Of a stretch of 64,000 bases of DNA, positions 25,151-38,800 are shown one piece after another. Both the position numbers and the translations under genes were made by a program. The first letter of the stretch is position 1, and each line of letters begins with the position of its first letter. The stretch comes from Sclerurus mexicanus (taxonomy: Eukaryota; Chordata; Aves; Passeriformes; Furnariidae), in assembly GCA_013396755.1 (NCBI GenBank), contig VWZF01006903.1, positions 1 through 64,000 on the forward strand. Reading direction: 5' to 3'. The notes below the pieces were generated by a model. That model was not told where the DNA came from. It did no database searches and saw nothing but the letters and a program-made list of their open reading frames with translations.

Positions 25151-28100
25151 GAGTTCATGGCCAACAAGTAAAGTGTAACATCATTTGCAGAGGATGATTC
25201 TTGCTGTACTGTTGCTCTTGGCCCAGAGTGGTTTGGGACTACAAGCAATGAAATACCACACACAAACAAACTTTTGTTTCCTTCAGGAAGTAAGAGAATT
25301 GCCCAATGACTTGAGGGTCATTTGTAGTAGTACAATAACAAAAACAAGCAATTTTTTTTCTGATTAACTGGAAGATTATACAAAAAACACCATTAACAGC
25401 TCTCTGCCTCATCCTTTGAAAGCATCATTCCCAGGCTGCATTCTCCTGCAAATCCAGTAATAGCTTGCAATATCCAAATACAAGGGAGCAGTGAAGTACA
25501 CTCCATCCTCGTCTAAAAACATTAACTCCATGGGAAAGGAATGGACAATTCAGGCTCTTTAATCTTCAAAAGAGTTGCTGAAGAAGGAATGGGATTTTAT
25601 TGCTGTTCATCTCAGAACTAACCCACTTGTGCTCAGGTGTAACATTATCTCACTGTTCCAGCAAATTCCTCTATTCCTGGAGTGTTTTAATGCTACGTCC
25701 CATTTACCCCCCTCTCATTACCTTTAAGAGAAAAAAAATTAGATGTCACAAGTATCATAATCATCAATAACAGTTTTCACCTATTCTACTCCCCCTCAGA
25801 CACTTCGATTTTTCAAGTGCAGTTTGAATATGCATAGTTTACTATGGCAGGGAAAACGTGGATTTGACATTCTTATCTAATGGGCATTTATGACATTTGG
25901 TATTATAAACCAGCTCTGACACCACAAGGCCATATGCAGTTTGCTGCTCTTTTTTATGTGGCCTTAGATAATTGTCAGATAAATGAAATTGAAATTGCGG
26001 CTTTCTCCAGAGTACAGAAGATAAAAATCAACAAAACCCTATAACTGGAGAAATGTTTTACAGACTGAGTCACAACATGAAAACATAACGCCCTCATCTA
26101 ATCCACCCTCATAACTGAACCTTCCCTAAACCTAATTCTTTTACACAAAGACACCATGCACAGGTCTTTGAACTCGAATCATGTGATAATCTACATTCTG
26201 CAAACACTCAGACATACGCTTAGCTTTAAACATGCAAACAACTACCTGCAAGCTTCAATCAATGTCTTGGTGCAAGGAAATCACTGATGGTTGTGTACAG
26301 GATGACTCTGAAGCATGAGTCAATGGAAAAGAGGTAGATTTTGATCTTTATGTGGTCCATTTTGTTTATGCACAAGATCAACATCTTACAAAATACATTT
26401 GTCTCATGGCTGTCTTTCCAGTCACATTTCACACTTTGAGTTCTCTAAACAGAAATAGCTGCTTGCTCCTCCTTCCTTTGAAATCTCTTCCCCTAAAAAC
26501 CAGTAGTGCACCAGCACAGATTCTTGCTTTTAATCACAGGAGTTTGTAAGCCATAACACATGCACAAAACACTCTTCTAAGGATTCTGATTTAAAACATT
26601 TACTCTAACGACAATAAAAAGCCAAACCAAATCAAATCTTTGACTTTGAAAAAGACATATTTTTGTTTAAGAAAAAAATTTTATTTGCCATTCTAAATAG
26701 CAATTGATCATTTATCTAGGAAGGGTGTGAAACAAAGCTGACATGCAGAAAGCACTGAAATATTCCTCAGGTTTTCTCTAGTGTTGGATATTGACTTTTA
26801 GGAATTTAAAAAACACGTGGAACACCTGGTAGAAAAAAAAACAAGGTAAATGATTCTCTGGCAGATTAGAATTACTACTAAAAGGTAGCAATTTCAAGCA
26901 ATATAATTTACTTTTTTATCTTTAGTATCAAAATCCTAACATACACAGAAAAGGTAATCAAACAGCATCGTCATAAACTTGCAGATGTGCAGAGGAATAA
27001 GATGAACAAGATTATGGGAGGGGTTTCTCCCCCAAGGAAACAGCGACAAGCATATTCTAGAAACACTTGCTAAAAGACAAACACATACACATATAAGTGA
27101 AAGACACCAGAACTGAAAAAACCCCTTCAGAAATACATTAAATTCGATTAAAGCTCAGAGCCATAGCTTCCATCATTTCAGAAAAATAGAAGACTACCAT
27201 TTCCTGGGCTTTTCCGTCCAGCTCTCAGCCCCCTGCTGCCAATACAGCACTTACAGAAGCCTGGGTCTGTCTCTGTGCAGCTCCTCTCCCTTCCCCTCAT
27301 CTGCTTTGTTACTCTCAAAGACCTGCTGGCAAAACAAGGAGGACTCTGTGTCCTTACAGAGGAGACAACGGGCAATACATGACTTCCGTGGTCCTTACCT
27401 TCCCCCTACTCAGAGATTGCACATCCAGCTTCCCTGTCCAAGTTACTTGGAGGGTATTTAAAAATAGATGCTCAGAAATCTGAGGAGAACAAAAGCCAAA
27501 AGAGTTCAGATTTCCTTTCCTTGATCCGCCTGATGCTGTTGACACTAAGGTGAGCATATGACAAGGGGCAGGAGGTGGGATTGTTAGAGAGCATCAAAGG
27601 CAGGAGACTGGGAGATGGGGTTCCCACTGCCTAGACGTGGCATCCCTTCCTGGCTCTCCCCTTGGCTGCAGAGGAAATAAAATGGAGCCTAGGAGGGAGG
27701 GAGAGAGATAATCCTGCAGCTTCATCTGATTAGAGAAACTGGGCCTGTGCAGAGCCGGCAATGCCGCCAGGGAAGCACAGGGAGGGGAGGCAAAAAGGGG
27801 CAGGAAGAGGAGGAGCAGAGGGGGAGGAATAAAATTAGAAGGGTTAAAGAAAAATTATACAAGGTATACAAAGGAACTGACTCCAGGGCCAAGGCATCCT
27901 GTATGCATACAATTTCTACCTTCATGTAAAGGTGGAATCACCAGTACGAAACACCCATTGCTTCTGGTAACATGGAGCAATCGGAAAAAAACCAAATTAA
28001 ATCCCAAGCCCAGAACGTATCAGTCGTGTAGGCATGGTCTGGGAACAAAGATGTATCAATGGACTGAAAAGAGTGAGACTGGTTGTGCTGAGCAGGGAGA

Positions 28101-28259
28101 AATGGAAAGAGCAGTATGCTACACATAGTTATCTATTTTGCCACGCACAGGACACAGTTTAGAACACATCTTCTATTGCAAGTCATTTTCCACTTACTGT
28201 TTCCACTTACTAAAACAAATCTTAGTTGAACCAAAGTGACTTTTTAAAAAGGGATGTGT

Positions 28260-28600
28260 CAGCACACACATCAGGGTGTTTGCAGCTGTGCCCTCGGCTG
28301 CCCTCCCGCCCTTCTCCCGCCCTGGCAGCTGCACTCCCAGTCCTGCCCTCCCTGCTGCCTGTGCCCGGTGCAGGCATTGCTGGGCTCTCGGCTGCCCACC
28401 TACCTATGGCCACTTGCACCACTGTGCTACTGCAGCCCACGGGGGATCCCCAGCCTGCAAGAGGCTGCGCCCAGTCTGGCCCTCCCTGCACGCAGAGGTG
28501 AAGGCAGCAGCTTGTCCTGCACTCGGCCTGACACAGGGGCTCACCCAGGGCACTGGCAGGGTCCCCGGGGTGCTGCTATTGAGCATCCACATTGCGAGCT
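28260..28600. other. GC-rich patch in the intergenic interval
   Basis: About 340 bases of clearly higher GC content with roughly a dozen CpGs stand out from AT-rich flanks. It could be a weak CpG island marking an upstream promoter (for example of GPRIN2, on the minus strand) or a decayed repeat. I do not recognise a gene in it. Confidence 0.4.
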
Positions 28601-31600
28601 GCTTTTATTTCTTTCTGGCCTATTCCCCTCCATTTAAAGCTTCACATAAGGCAGGCTGGTTGGGTCTCTAAGGGGTTAAGGGGAAGGGTGCCAAACTATC
28701 AGAAAATAACCCCTTCAAGTCCTCTTTCTTTATGTTCAGGAAGGAGTTAATACTTTTCTTGTAAACCACTTGCAGCAGTTCTCACTTTGTTCCTGGGTCT
28801 TTACCCAGTACCCTATCAGGCCTCGCTCAGCTGAGAGAGGGGGATCAAGACCCCCTTTCTGATGCTTTTAGAAGGGTGAGATTGCTCCCTAAGTCTTCAG
28901 AACAGGCTGAAAAACCAGGAATTTCCTATGTGCTTCCAGGCTTTGTTCCTAAGATGCACAGCCCCACAGACTCACTGAGCAATTACTCCCTCGGGCGACA
29001 GCTCAGGAAGCATTTCAGGGGTTAAGAGCCGTGCACAGGTCAGCAGCAGCTTTCTGGCTGCCATGGTTCTTACAGCAATGAAGCAGAGCAGGCACTTGAA
29101 GTCAGCTGTTTGTGCTGACCTTGACATCCTTCCTGCCAGTCTGGAAACAGAAGTTCCTCGAACCTGTCCCTTCCAGCACATTCTTATCAGCATTCCTCAT
29201 ATCATGCCGAGGCGACTCTCCCCACCCCACGGCATAGGACTGCAGTAGTGCTGCAGGGAGAGGACAGCTCTACAGCATTTCCTGCCTTTCTTATTCCAGC
29301 ATAAGACCTTTGGCTGGCATGATGAGACACACCCCTGGCACTTGTACCTGCTCCAACATTGTTCCATGGGTGCTACAGGCCAACTGCGGAACAACTCAGT
29401 ATGACCCTTCCACTCAAATGCATCTTCCAAACTTGTCCCAAATTGCCCAAATGATGTCCCAGAAACATATAAAACGTACAATGTGAGGATAATATTGCAC
29501 TTAGCTTTTCCTCTGAACCCTCTAAAGGAGGAATTTTCATAGCTCTCTTTTGGTATGTCTAGCAAGGTTGACTATTTTCATTAAAAGCATCAAGATATGC
29601 TCACTGAAAGATACTGGTGACCAACTTTTACAGCAACAGGTTACACATCTGGGCATCCATAATGATGCAATTGGCATACAGCTTTTTCAATCTACATTTG
29701 ATGAGAAAAGGTGTAAAAAACACCTCAAATTCAAATTTTGAGAACTTATCCTCTATCTTTTTTTAAAGAAAGTTGACAGTTAAATGAAACTGAGAAGTCA
29801 GTAGCTTACAGATCCATTAGGCTAAATCCAGACAATGCTGGTGAATTTCTTTTGGGGAAAAAGGAAAACACTGTTTTTTCAAGAGGATGTTTGCAGAGCA
29901 GTTCTGCCACAGTGGCTCAGCCTGATTAGCATTCATGTTTCCCTGAAAACTCCGCCCAAGGTCTAGACACACGAGACTGTGTTTAATTGTATGAAGTTAA
30001 AGTCCTACACCCAGCCATGGAAAAGACCTTTCAAAACTACTATTTTCTGTTTTGGGGTGCATGAAGACCAGCAGAAAGGAAGCCACCAGCCCCATGACTT
30101 TGAGTCACCTTGTGAGAAAAGGCAGTCAGCTCTGCTTGCTTGCTGAAGAAGGGCATCACTGGGCAGAGCTGTTGGGCGTGCAGGCCAGCTTTTGCCACCC
30201 CAGCCTCCATCCGGGCAATCAGGGCTTCCACATTCAAGAGAGGAGAAGCCCAGTCCTAACCCAGAAGCCCTTTGTCTAGCCTAAAATCCACTAACCACAC
30301 TTTGGCCAGTTACCCCTCTTCAGAAGAGGATACGGGGTGGGAAGACCATCCTCATTGCTTGATTCCTCCATATGAGACCTAAAAACTTGTACTGGAGCCC
30401 TTCTCTCACCCCTTACCATTTACAACCCCACAGTCTTTTCTTGCACTGCCTGGTCTGCTGTCATTTGTAGTGACATTTTCACGCCAGGTGGGTGATTTGA
30501 ACCTGCCCGGACTGTGCTTGCTGAATTTCTCCATCAGCCTTGATCCTCTCGGGCTCTGCTCCTGGCAGAACTCTCTTTGGGGAGGCAGCTCAAGTGCCTG
30601 CAATGGCAGTGTCCCGCTGGAAGTGCCCTTCTGAGCTGGTTCACACAAACACTGCTTGCAATTTGTTTGTATCTCTGCCTGGGGGCTCTGTATGCAAACC
30701 CTGGAAGGCTGATATTTGTTGTCTGTTGATTCAAAGCCACTTAAACCAGTAAAACTGCACCTGCAACCAGGCTGATTTTAGCTTAATGCACTTCTGGAAT
30801 ATGTTCTAGTCCACAACAATAACACAGCCCTCCAGGAACAATATGCTGTCTTGTGGGTAACACTGCTCACTTGCCTGAATATCATCTGCCACAGCCAATT
30901 TGGATTAGGCCTTGGATATCCCCATTGTAAAGTATTTTTGAGTGTTTCTGAAGAATAACAGCCCTTTAGCATAATCTGAGAGAGCCTTCAAGATAATAAC
31001 TAATGCACCATGGGCAAATTTAACTTCTACTATGCTTATAAGCAGTCAGAAGCTCTCCACCCCAGATATTGCCTGTCCCTTATTGAAAGTGGCATTGCAT
31101 TTGCAGTGCCAGGTTTTCAGGATTTGCTTATGCTCAGATACCCAAAGTAATTCCAGTCAGTCCAGTATAGCAGCTAGCATAGCAAGTGTTTTCACACACC
31201 ACTTGAGGCAAGTGAAATGCATCTGAGATGCTTAAAAACTGACCATCACCTTCCATTTGGCATAAAAAGTACAATTTTTTCTAAGACAGAATTTTATAAA
31301 GAAAGCAATTCTGTCAGATATGCAATATCACATTAAGATTTTAGATAAACACGTAAGACCATGTAATTCAAAGATCATTTACAGATAGAATCCGCTTGAT
31401 CACATGTTAATCTACTTAAGAAAGCAATGCCATTTATATATAAATGCTTCACTTATTAAAAATATCTGCAATTGTAGATTATCTTATCCTGTACAGGACT
31501 TACTTCAGCAAATGAGCTCTTCTCAAATTCTCAGACTTCCCGGTACTAAGAACTAGACAGAACATAAGTGTTTTAAGTATTAGGTCCAAATAATTCTCAG

Positions 31601-31757
31601 AATCACAACCTACTGGTGTTGTCATTTCCCCAAAGTGTAAACCAGTCTGTGTTATTTCTTCATTCCTCCCCTTTCCCTACCATTCTTGGCACTTACCAAA
31701 CACACTGCAGGTTTAGATGAGCACTAGTGCTACGGCAGAGTGTGAGTATGGGAGAGG

Positions 31758-31776
31758 TTGTGTGTGTGTGTGTGTG
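31758..31776. repeat. (TG)n microsatellite
   Basis: About nine TG dinucleotides abut the 3'-side break of the neighbouring CR1 element. Confidence 0.85.
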
Positions 31777-32800
31777 CTGCCCTCTGTGACTTGGGCGGTG
31801 CAGCTGGAGCACTTGCCCGTGAAGACTGAGGCAAAGACGTTATTGAGTACCTCACCCTACTCCATATCCTGGGGAACCAAGTCTCCCATTTCCTTCTGAA
31901 GAGGGTCCATATTTTTCCTTATCTTTCTTTTATTGTTGATGTACCTATATAAGCTCTTTTTGTTGCACTTGACATCCCTGGCCAAGTTTAATTCTATGAA
32001 GGCTTTAGCTTCACTAACCTGATCCCTAGATTGTTGGATAATTTCTTCTTAGGATAACTGTAGGCTTCCTTTTGGTGTTTGAGTTTTTCCAGGATCTCTT
32101 TGTTCACACACGCGGGCCTCCTGGCATTTTTGTTTGACTTTCTGTTTGTTGGGATGCATCACTTCTGAGCTTGGAGGAGATGATCCTTGAGTATTAACCA
32201 GCTTTCTTGGGACCCTCTTCCCTCCAGGGCTTTATCCCATGCAACTTTACCAAGCAGATCCCTGATGAGGCCAAAGTCTGCTCTCCTGAAATCTGGGGTA
32301 GTGAATTTGCTGGGCACCCTTTTCCCTGTCCTGAGGATGTTGAACTCCACCATTTTATGGTCACTGCAGCCAAGGCTGCTCTGCAGCTTCACATTCCTCA
32401 CCAGCTCCTCTTTGTTGGTGAGAAAAAGGTCCAGCACATCACTTCTCCTCACTGGCTCCTCTATAACATGAACACTAAAGTTATCATCAACACATAAATC
32501 AGGAACCCTCTGGATTGTTTATGCCACGCTGTGGTGTCCCTTCAACAGATATTTGGGTGGTTTAAGTACCCATGAGCATCAGAGATTGTGAATACGAGGC
32601 TGCTCCTACTTGTCTATAGTCAGGAGCTGAAACCAGGACAATATCCACCCCCTATTCCGTACCATCTACACCCAGCCCTGGTTCCACACTTTCAATCACA
32701 TCCCAATTAATCACCATCACCTCTTCTGTCTTTTGATATCCACACAAATATCATTCCCTTAGGCTATGGGCCATCCCTCTAAAATGTCTGTCCACTTAAT
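31777..32800 (-). mobile_element. CR1 LINE fragment, ORF2 endonuclease to start of reverse transcriptase
   Basis: Read on the minus strand this is internal CR1 ORF2. The end of the endonuclease domain is visible, including a GCSDHKMVEF motif, followed by linker blocks such as LARDVKCNKKSLYRYI and PLQKEMGDLVPQDME and then VFASVFTGKCSS just before the break at the TG repeat. The stretch 32,452-32,159 stays open for 97 codons (with DFRRADFGLIRDLLG), but flanking parts carry stops and shifts. Upstream, around 32,640-32,530, degraded endonuclease sequence is still traceable. The copy lacks both ends and is a dead LINE fragment. The 5' limit is approximate. Confidence 0.92.
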
Positions 32801-35800
32801 TTATCTATAAATACTTTATACAGAGTGTTGAATACATATATATATATAAACACTATGTAGACTGTTTATATCCAACAAGCAGCATGACAAGTTCTGCTTG
32901 TTGCGCCTGGGAAAAGATAACTTCTGGTTAGACAGCCTAATTATAGCAGGTATGATCTATGAATAAGCCTCTATTCTGCAATTCTGTTTTTCTGTGAAAA
33001 GGAAGATGATTTTTATGCGCTTATCTCATAAAGTCATCATGAAATCTGCCCGGTCATCTACATTTATCTTCATTGGGAATAATGCTGGAATACTACTGAC
33101 ATGACTTTTTTTAAGGAAGAACATAGATGCAGTACTCTTCTTTGCAGAATTAATCTTTTTGAAAGCTGTCAGGATTTTTAGACCTGTGAAAACTGGTGCT
33201 TTTGAGCTCTGTCATCTCCTTTCTTTTTCATCTTGGATTTAATAGTAGCTTTCTCAACAAAGCAGACCAGTTCTTTTGCCCTTATTTTGCCTTGACAGTT
33301 AGTGAGGCAGCCCACTGGTATAAACAATCTCATATATTTCAAAGACTTAGCAAATCTCCATACAGCACTATTTTTGTTTGGTTATCAAACAAATAGAACT
33401 AAAGCTGATTATGGAGAATGCAAACAAGCTCCTTTTTTTAAGCATGTTTTGTTATAAGCCAAAGATGTCATTGTTTGAAAACTCACATCTCATCTTAAAA
33501 TCAAGGGACTGTCACATGGACACTCTGCTCTCACTTCTCCTTTTCCTTGATGTCATTTCTTCCCACGCACAACCAGAGGGTCGTCCCTGATCTCTGTAAT
33601 TGTTTAATATCCGTTAGCAAAAAGCAGTAAATAATGGCACAAAACCCCCCAATTCTTCAAGCCAGTTTTGGGGTACCGTTAAGCTGCCTTTCATGCAATA
33701 AGGGCTTTGGCCTTTTTGAGAATTTAATCACATGTTTAGCTTTGCCCTGAATTTGATTGCTGGTCTTCCATCTGTTCTGTTACTCTCCACTGGAGAGGAG
33801 GCAAGCCATGATCATATCAGCAGGGAGGGCTCCCAGGGGCTGCTCTCAGAACAAAACCCATTACAAAACACCACACTTTGAGAAGTCACCAATTATTCTG
33901 TCCTATATGACTTGTCCAAGACACTCTTGCAAATTAGGACCTGACCTCTTTTCAAAACCATGTCCATGAATATACTAAACCTCTTTAGTTCAGTTTTACC
34001 AATGGCATAATTTAGAAAAACTATTCAGTTTTCAGATGACAAAGTAAGAGAGTCTGTTCTAGAAGTTAATTAGCACCCAGGACTGGGGGCTCTGAACAAA
34101 GCCTGCTGTAGAGACAATTTGCTCTTCTTAATGGGAGTTAAACATGTAAATAAACTTGATGCCTCAATTCCCAGATGTAAAATGCGGCAATGGTATCATC
34201 AAGAAGCACAAAGAAAAACACTGCACAAGAAGAAAGTACTGCAGCCTGGGAGCTTGATTTCTGACCCTGATGCACTCTAAAAAAATACAGCTCTGCAGCT
34301 CCAAGAAAGGCTTTGTTTTCCCATATAACCTGCGACATTCTCAAACAATTTAGACCACAGTCATTATAATGTAGGTGTCTTTTGGCCTCAGGGCCTGTGA
34401 ATCAACTCCAGTCCACTCAACACTCCTAATCCAGCCTCCCTTTCCCTGGACAATAGACCCAGGCAGCAAACCCATCCCCATTCCTGTCCCATGCAGCAGG
34501 AGCCTTCCTATACTGAACTCCCTAACTTCATCCAGGATTTACTGGGAAGAGAGTGGGATGGGAGGAAGAGAGACAGAAGACAGAGGCTTCAGGAAAGTTG
34601 AGAGAACTTGAAGGGGATTTGGACCTGGTCCCTGTCGCTGTCCATATTAGACCAGTCTCATAGGAAGCACGATCCTTGGTGAGCAACTCGCTTAAATAAA
34701 GCTTGCACAAGCAAAACCTATAAAGTAGTGCACCCAGATTTCAGAGCAGTCCCACAGCAAGAGAACAACACTATTTCAAATGTGTCCAGTGCCAGAGGCA
34801 GTCCAGTGAGATGGAATGTAAGCCCAGGCCAGCTCTGCCTGCAATAATCTGCAGGGTTGACTCTGTGACAGATTGAAATGCGGTAACAGTGTTTATGCAA
34901 CTAAATCTTGTTCTAATCTATTAGTTTATGTAACCTTTGCTCACAGATATACTGACTCATAGGTCTCAGGAATCTAAAGAAGATCTCCATTAACTCTCTC
35001 CCATCCTTGAACCCCCTGTTGCTCAATAAACAAATGCATTGTCAGAGATCTTGCTCGTACGCTTTCAGGAAAAATTATGTTGGCAGCAGGGAAAAAAGGT
35101 ATCAACTAAAGTTCTCAGAAGCAGTGTACTTTTCCATACAACCCAAGTTATATAATAAGCTGGCCAATGGTAGGCAGGTGTCCTTCAGGTTAGCATTTCC
35201 AACCACAGAATGTACCATTTGAACCCCAGGCTGGGGGAGGCACAGAAAGGGTTTACTTAGTTCATAGGGATTAAAAATACTGCTTTCTAGCATTCAGACT
35301 TTTTTTTTCCTGAGTAACACAAGGCAACAATACCTGTGGAAGTGACACTGATGCTTCCTAGTTTGAAAGATTTAATTTCATCCTTCTTACATTGCTTGCA
35401 TTTCCTAGAACATTTTCATGTATCTTTTGAATGAGGAGCTGACAACAGGAACAGAGTGCAGAATTCTTGCTGCAGCAATCACAACTCTAGCAATTACCAC
35501 ACAAAACATGCCCACACCAGCTTATTTTGTCCTTTCCTGGCTAGGCTCTAAACTAGGTTTGTGAAAGGATTAGAGATATGATGAACCCTTTTTGAGTTTT
35601 GGGGGTTGTAGTTTTAGGGCTTTTTTTGGTGGGGTTTGTTTGGGTTTGGGTTTTTCTTTGGTTGGTCATTTTGGGGTTTTTTGCTGCCATTGGAAAAGTT
35701 CACAGAGCTGCTGCAATGTCACCCACGTAACACTTGTTAACTATACTATAACTGATTTAATTTCTAACCTTTTGTACTGAGGATTAATAGACTGGCCAAA

Positions 35801-38800
35801 GCTGACTGATACCAGTTGTAATTAAAAAGTATTTGGAGTCCATTCCCACTGTATTGGGTGTATTTAGGAGAGGTCATTATGTATTTTTGATGCATGCTAG
35901 ACGCTATCAGTACTAGATAAATATTCTGTAAATGGATCAGGCATTCCTTATCATTTGTTGCAAAAGCAGTATAAGAACAGGGAGAGTGCCTTTTTCTGTT
36001 AAGTTCCTTTACATATGGGATGGTGTCCCGACAGATTCTAGATCATACTGAACTGTTTATTCTGGCAGAGCCAGGAGCTGTGTCCGAGTGAGGTCGGTCA
36101 CGTTTCACACTGCCAGGGAAAGGCAGCAGAGACAGCCCTGGGATGGAGCCCGCCAGCCACCTCCCGGCCACTTGGCAAAGACAAAGGCATCACTCACCCA
36201 CATGAAAGAAGGACTTAATTGCATTGGAAGTTCATTCTTTTTTTCCTACACTGAGGATTTTAGGGTTTGTTTTGGGTTTTTTTCTTACCCTCAAGATCTC
36301 ACTACAGTCTTGCCCAGGCTTTTTGAGCAAACTTTTTTTTTTTTGAAAAACAAAAATGTATGGAATGACATCTATAAATCCATTGTCGTTATACATAAAG
36401 GTGCATGTGCCTGCAGAAACACCTGTAAGTTACAGCAAACAGATCTTCAGCTTTCAGTATCTGATTCCAGATATATATTCTTCCGAAAATAAACATCACA
36501 TTTTGCACTCAGAAGTTTGCATCCCATAAGGCTCTACCAATTACGGCTGTATTACATATGGTGTAATTTCTATGCCATAGAAATATATAATTTTGTGCTT
36601 TCCTGCAAATCTTAGCATGGATTACTGCCTATGGATTCACCTACCTGCTCGGCAATCCCTCCCCATTTATCTTAGTCATACCTTATTTACATTATGTCTG
36701 GCCTAAATTCATTATTCCTCAGAGGGAGTGAGACTTAGGAAATACTGCCTAAAATAAAAACCAGTCTTGCCCTAGAGCAACATCTGTTGTTCATCACTAC
36801 ACCTGTGTGAACAGTTCATTTTTCATGTGTACACAGGCAACCTTGCAAGGCCTTGTCAAATTTACAAAGTTTAGATTACTATTATCAAAAGCTATGTGAT
36901 GTGGAAAACCAGAACAAAAAGCCAGATACCACCCCCAAAAAGCTTTAAAGCCACACAAACCAGAGCTTCATAAGTAGTTTTCCCTGAAAAAGTCTCTACA
37001 GTACTTGATCATATAATCTGTGAACTTGGGAGTTTATTAATAAACTAATTTTAAAGGAACATTTTGTACTTTTTTCTTTTTAAAAACAGCAACAGCTGTT
37101 ACTTTCTTATGCAAATTATATTAGCAAAAAAACCCCTGCAACCAAGAAGACTCGGTATTTCCGAAATTCCTATTGTAAAACACAGGAAGGAAAAGTAATT
37201 TGAAAGTCATAAAAGTTCACATTTTCTCCATTTTGTTTCATACATTAAAAAGGAGTCACCTTTAAGGGAACACTTTGGTTTGTTCTATTATTCACACCAA
37301 ACCCCAGCTTTAGACAGGAGGTGGTGCTATAGCTTGCAAAAAATTTATTAGGTAACACCAACACTTAAAACTTACCAGAAGCAAAAGGAAAAGGTAAAAA
37401 AAAAGAAGAGAAACGTTCTGAAAACTGTAGAAGTGCTGATACACAGACTTTACCTATGGATGCTTTCATAGCAGTAGGTGTATTATAACAGCACTGAATA
37501 TTTTGTAAGAAGGCCCCAAAGTTCTCATGTTTGTCAGGGATTTCCCATACCAAGCAAAAGACGAGTATCAAAGCATGGGAAAAAACCTGTCCTGCACAGC
37601 ATGTTCTGTGCAAGCTGTAACAGTTTTTCATGTGGCCAAAGCTCTGTTGACAAGGTCTGGGGCACAAGGAAACTGATGGGTCGGACACACTCAGGTGGAA
37701 GGTTTTTGCAGGTCCAGAGGGTATTCTGCCTCCCTCTCCCTGAAGAATGTCAAGGTTAGCTGCAGTGTCAGTTTACTGGGATAGGATGAAACACCAAACT
37801 AGGAATCGAAACCCCTCAACTGGGTTTATGTTTTCCTCCCCCTCTTTTATTTTTTTGCTGCCTTTCTTGTCAGGCCCTTCTGAGAGCACCGAACATGGCA
37901 GTGTTTGAAGACTTTTTTCCTACTGTCCACATTGCCCTGTCTCTATCCCCTTTTATACCTGTAATTTTACTGGGAGAGGTGTTCTGGATTGTAGCCTGCT
38001 TAAAGGCAGCTACCATCAACAGCAATGCTGAGAGACAGCAATTCTGGAAGACACGTTCCCTTCCAGATGCACTCACTCTCCCGTTCCCATCTTTTTTTTT
38101 TTAAGAAATGAAACCAGCAAATGACTCCCAGAATGAATCCTAAGGGTATTTTGTAACAGAGTAGATCTTTCTTTCACGTATTCTTTTCTGAAACAGTCAA
38201 TTATCCGTAGCCTGCTAGAGCTAAGAACTAGGTGTTAGTCCAAGGCCAACAGTAGACTGTGGGAGAACTTCTTATCTCAGTTACACAAGTGTGGATCTGG
38301 AGGAACTCCAGTTATTAAACAATCTATAAAATAAGAATAACAATAACTATTATTTCAAAAAGGTTTTGTGAGGGTTAATACCAGTAATTAATGCTGGTGC
38401 AGAGATCAGGATGCTGGAAATGAAAGGCACTATAGAAATTCTAAGTACTCATTATTTCTGCCATTTACAATTACACTTCTTGATGTAATCTACTTGTTGT
38501 AGTCAGGATGCCCATCAATGCTCCCTGAAAACTTAATCTATTATGTCCCTGAGCGATTCATCAGCCTCAATAACATTGCCACATTTTAACTGGAAAAAAA
38601 AGTTTACCTCTTTCTAGATGCCTCTGTAGCTGGAGGTACCACCAGTTTGAAAGTCAAAATTCACAAATGCAAGGGAGCGGGTGCGAAGGCAGAACAACCT
38701 GAACACATTTCACTCGAAATGGCTGGGCTTAAGGATCGTTCTAGGGCTGCAAAATCAAATTTAAAAAAAGAACAATTAAAAAACCCTTTTAATGAAAGGG

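Larger units (their letters stand above)
23521..31757. other. Gene-free interval with GC-rich and low-complexity patches
   Basis: No gene was recognised. Landmarks are A/C-rich low complexity at 23,871-23,901 and 25,075-25,150, a T-run at 24,428-24,441, a purine-rich stretch at 27,680-27,850, and a GC-rich patch at 28,260-28,600. Overlapping open frames of 90-131 codons on both strands in the GC-rich patch look like composition artefacts, since none has a family resemblance. Confidence 0.55.

Noticed and set aside
28226..28671. Overlapping 90-131-codon frames on both strands of the GC-rich patch
   Set aside because: Several frames are open at once, which indicates composition rather than coding; none resembles a known protein.
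32187..32497. 94- and 96-codon plus-strand frames
   Set aside because: They are antisense shadows of CR1 ORF2, which is read on the minus strand.
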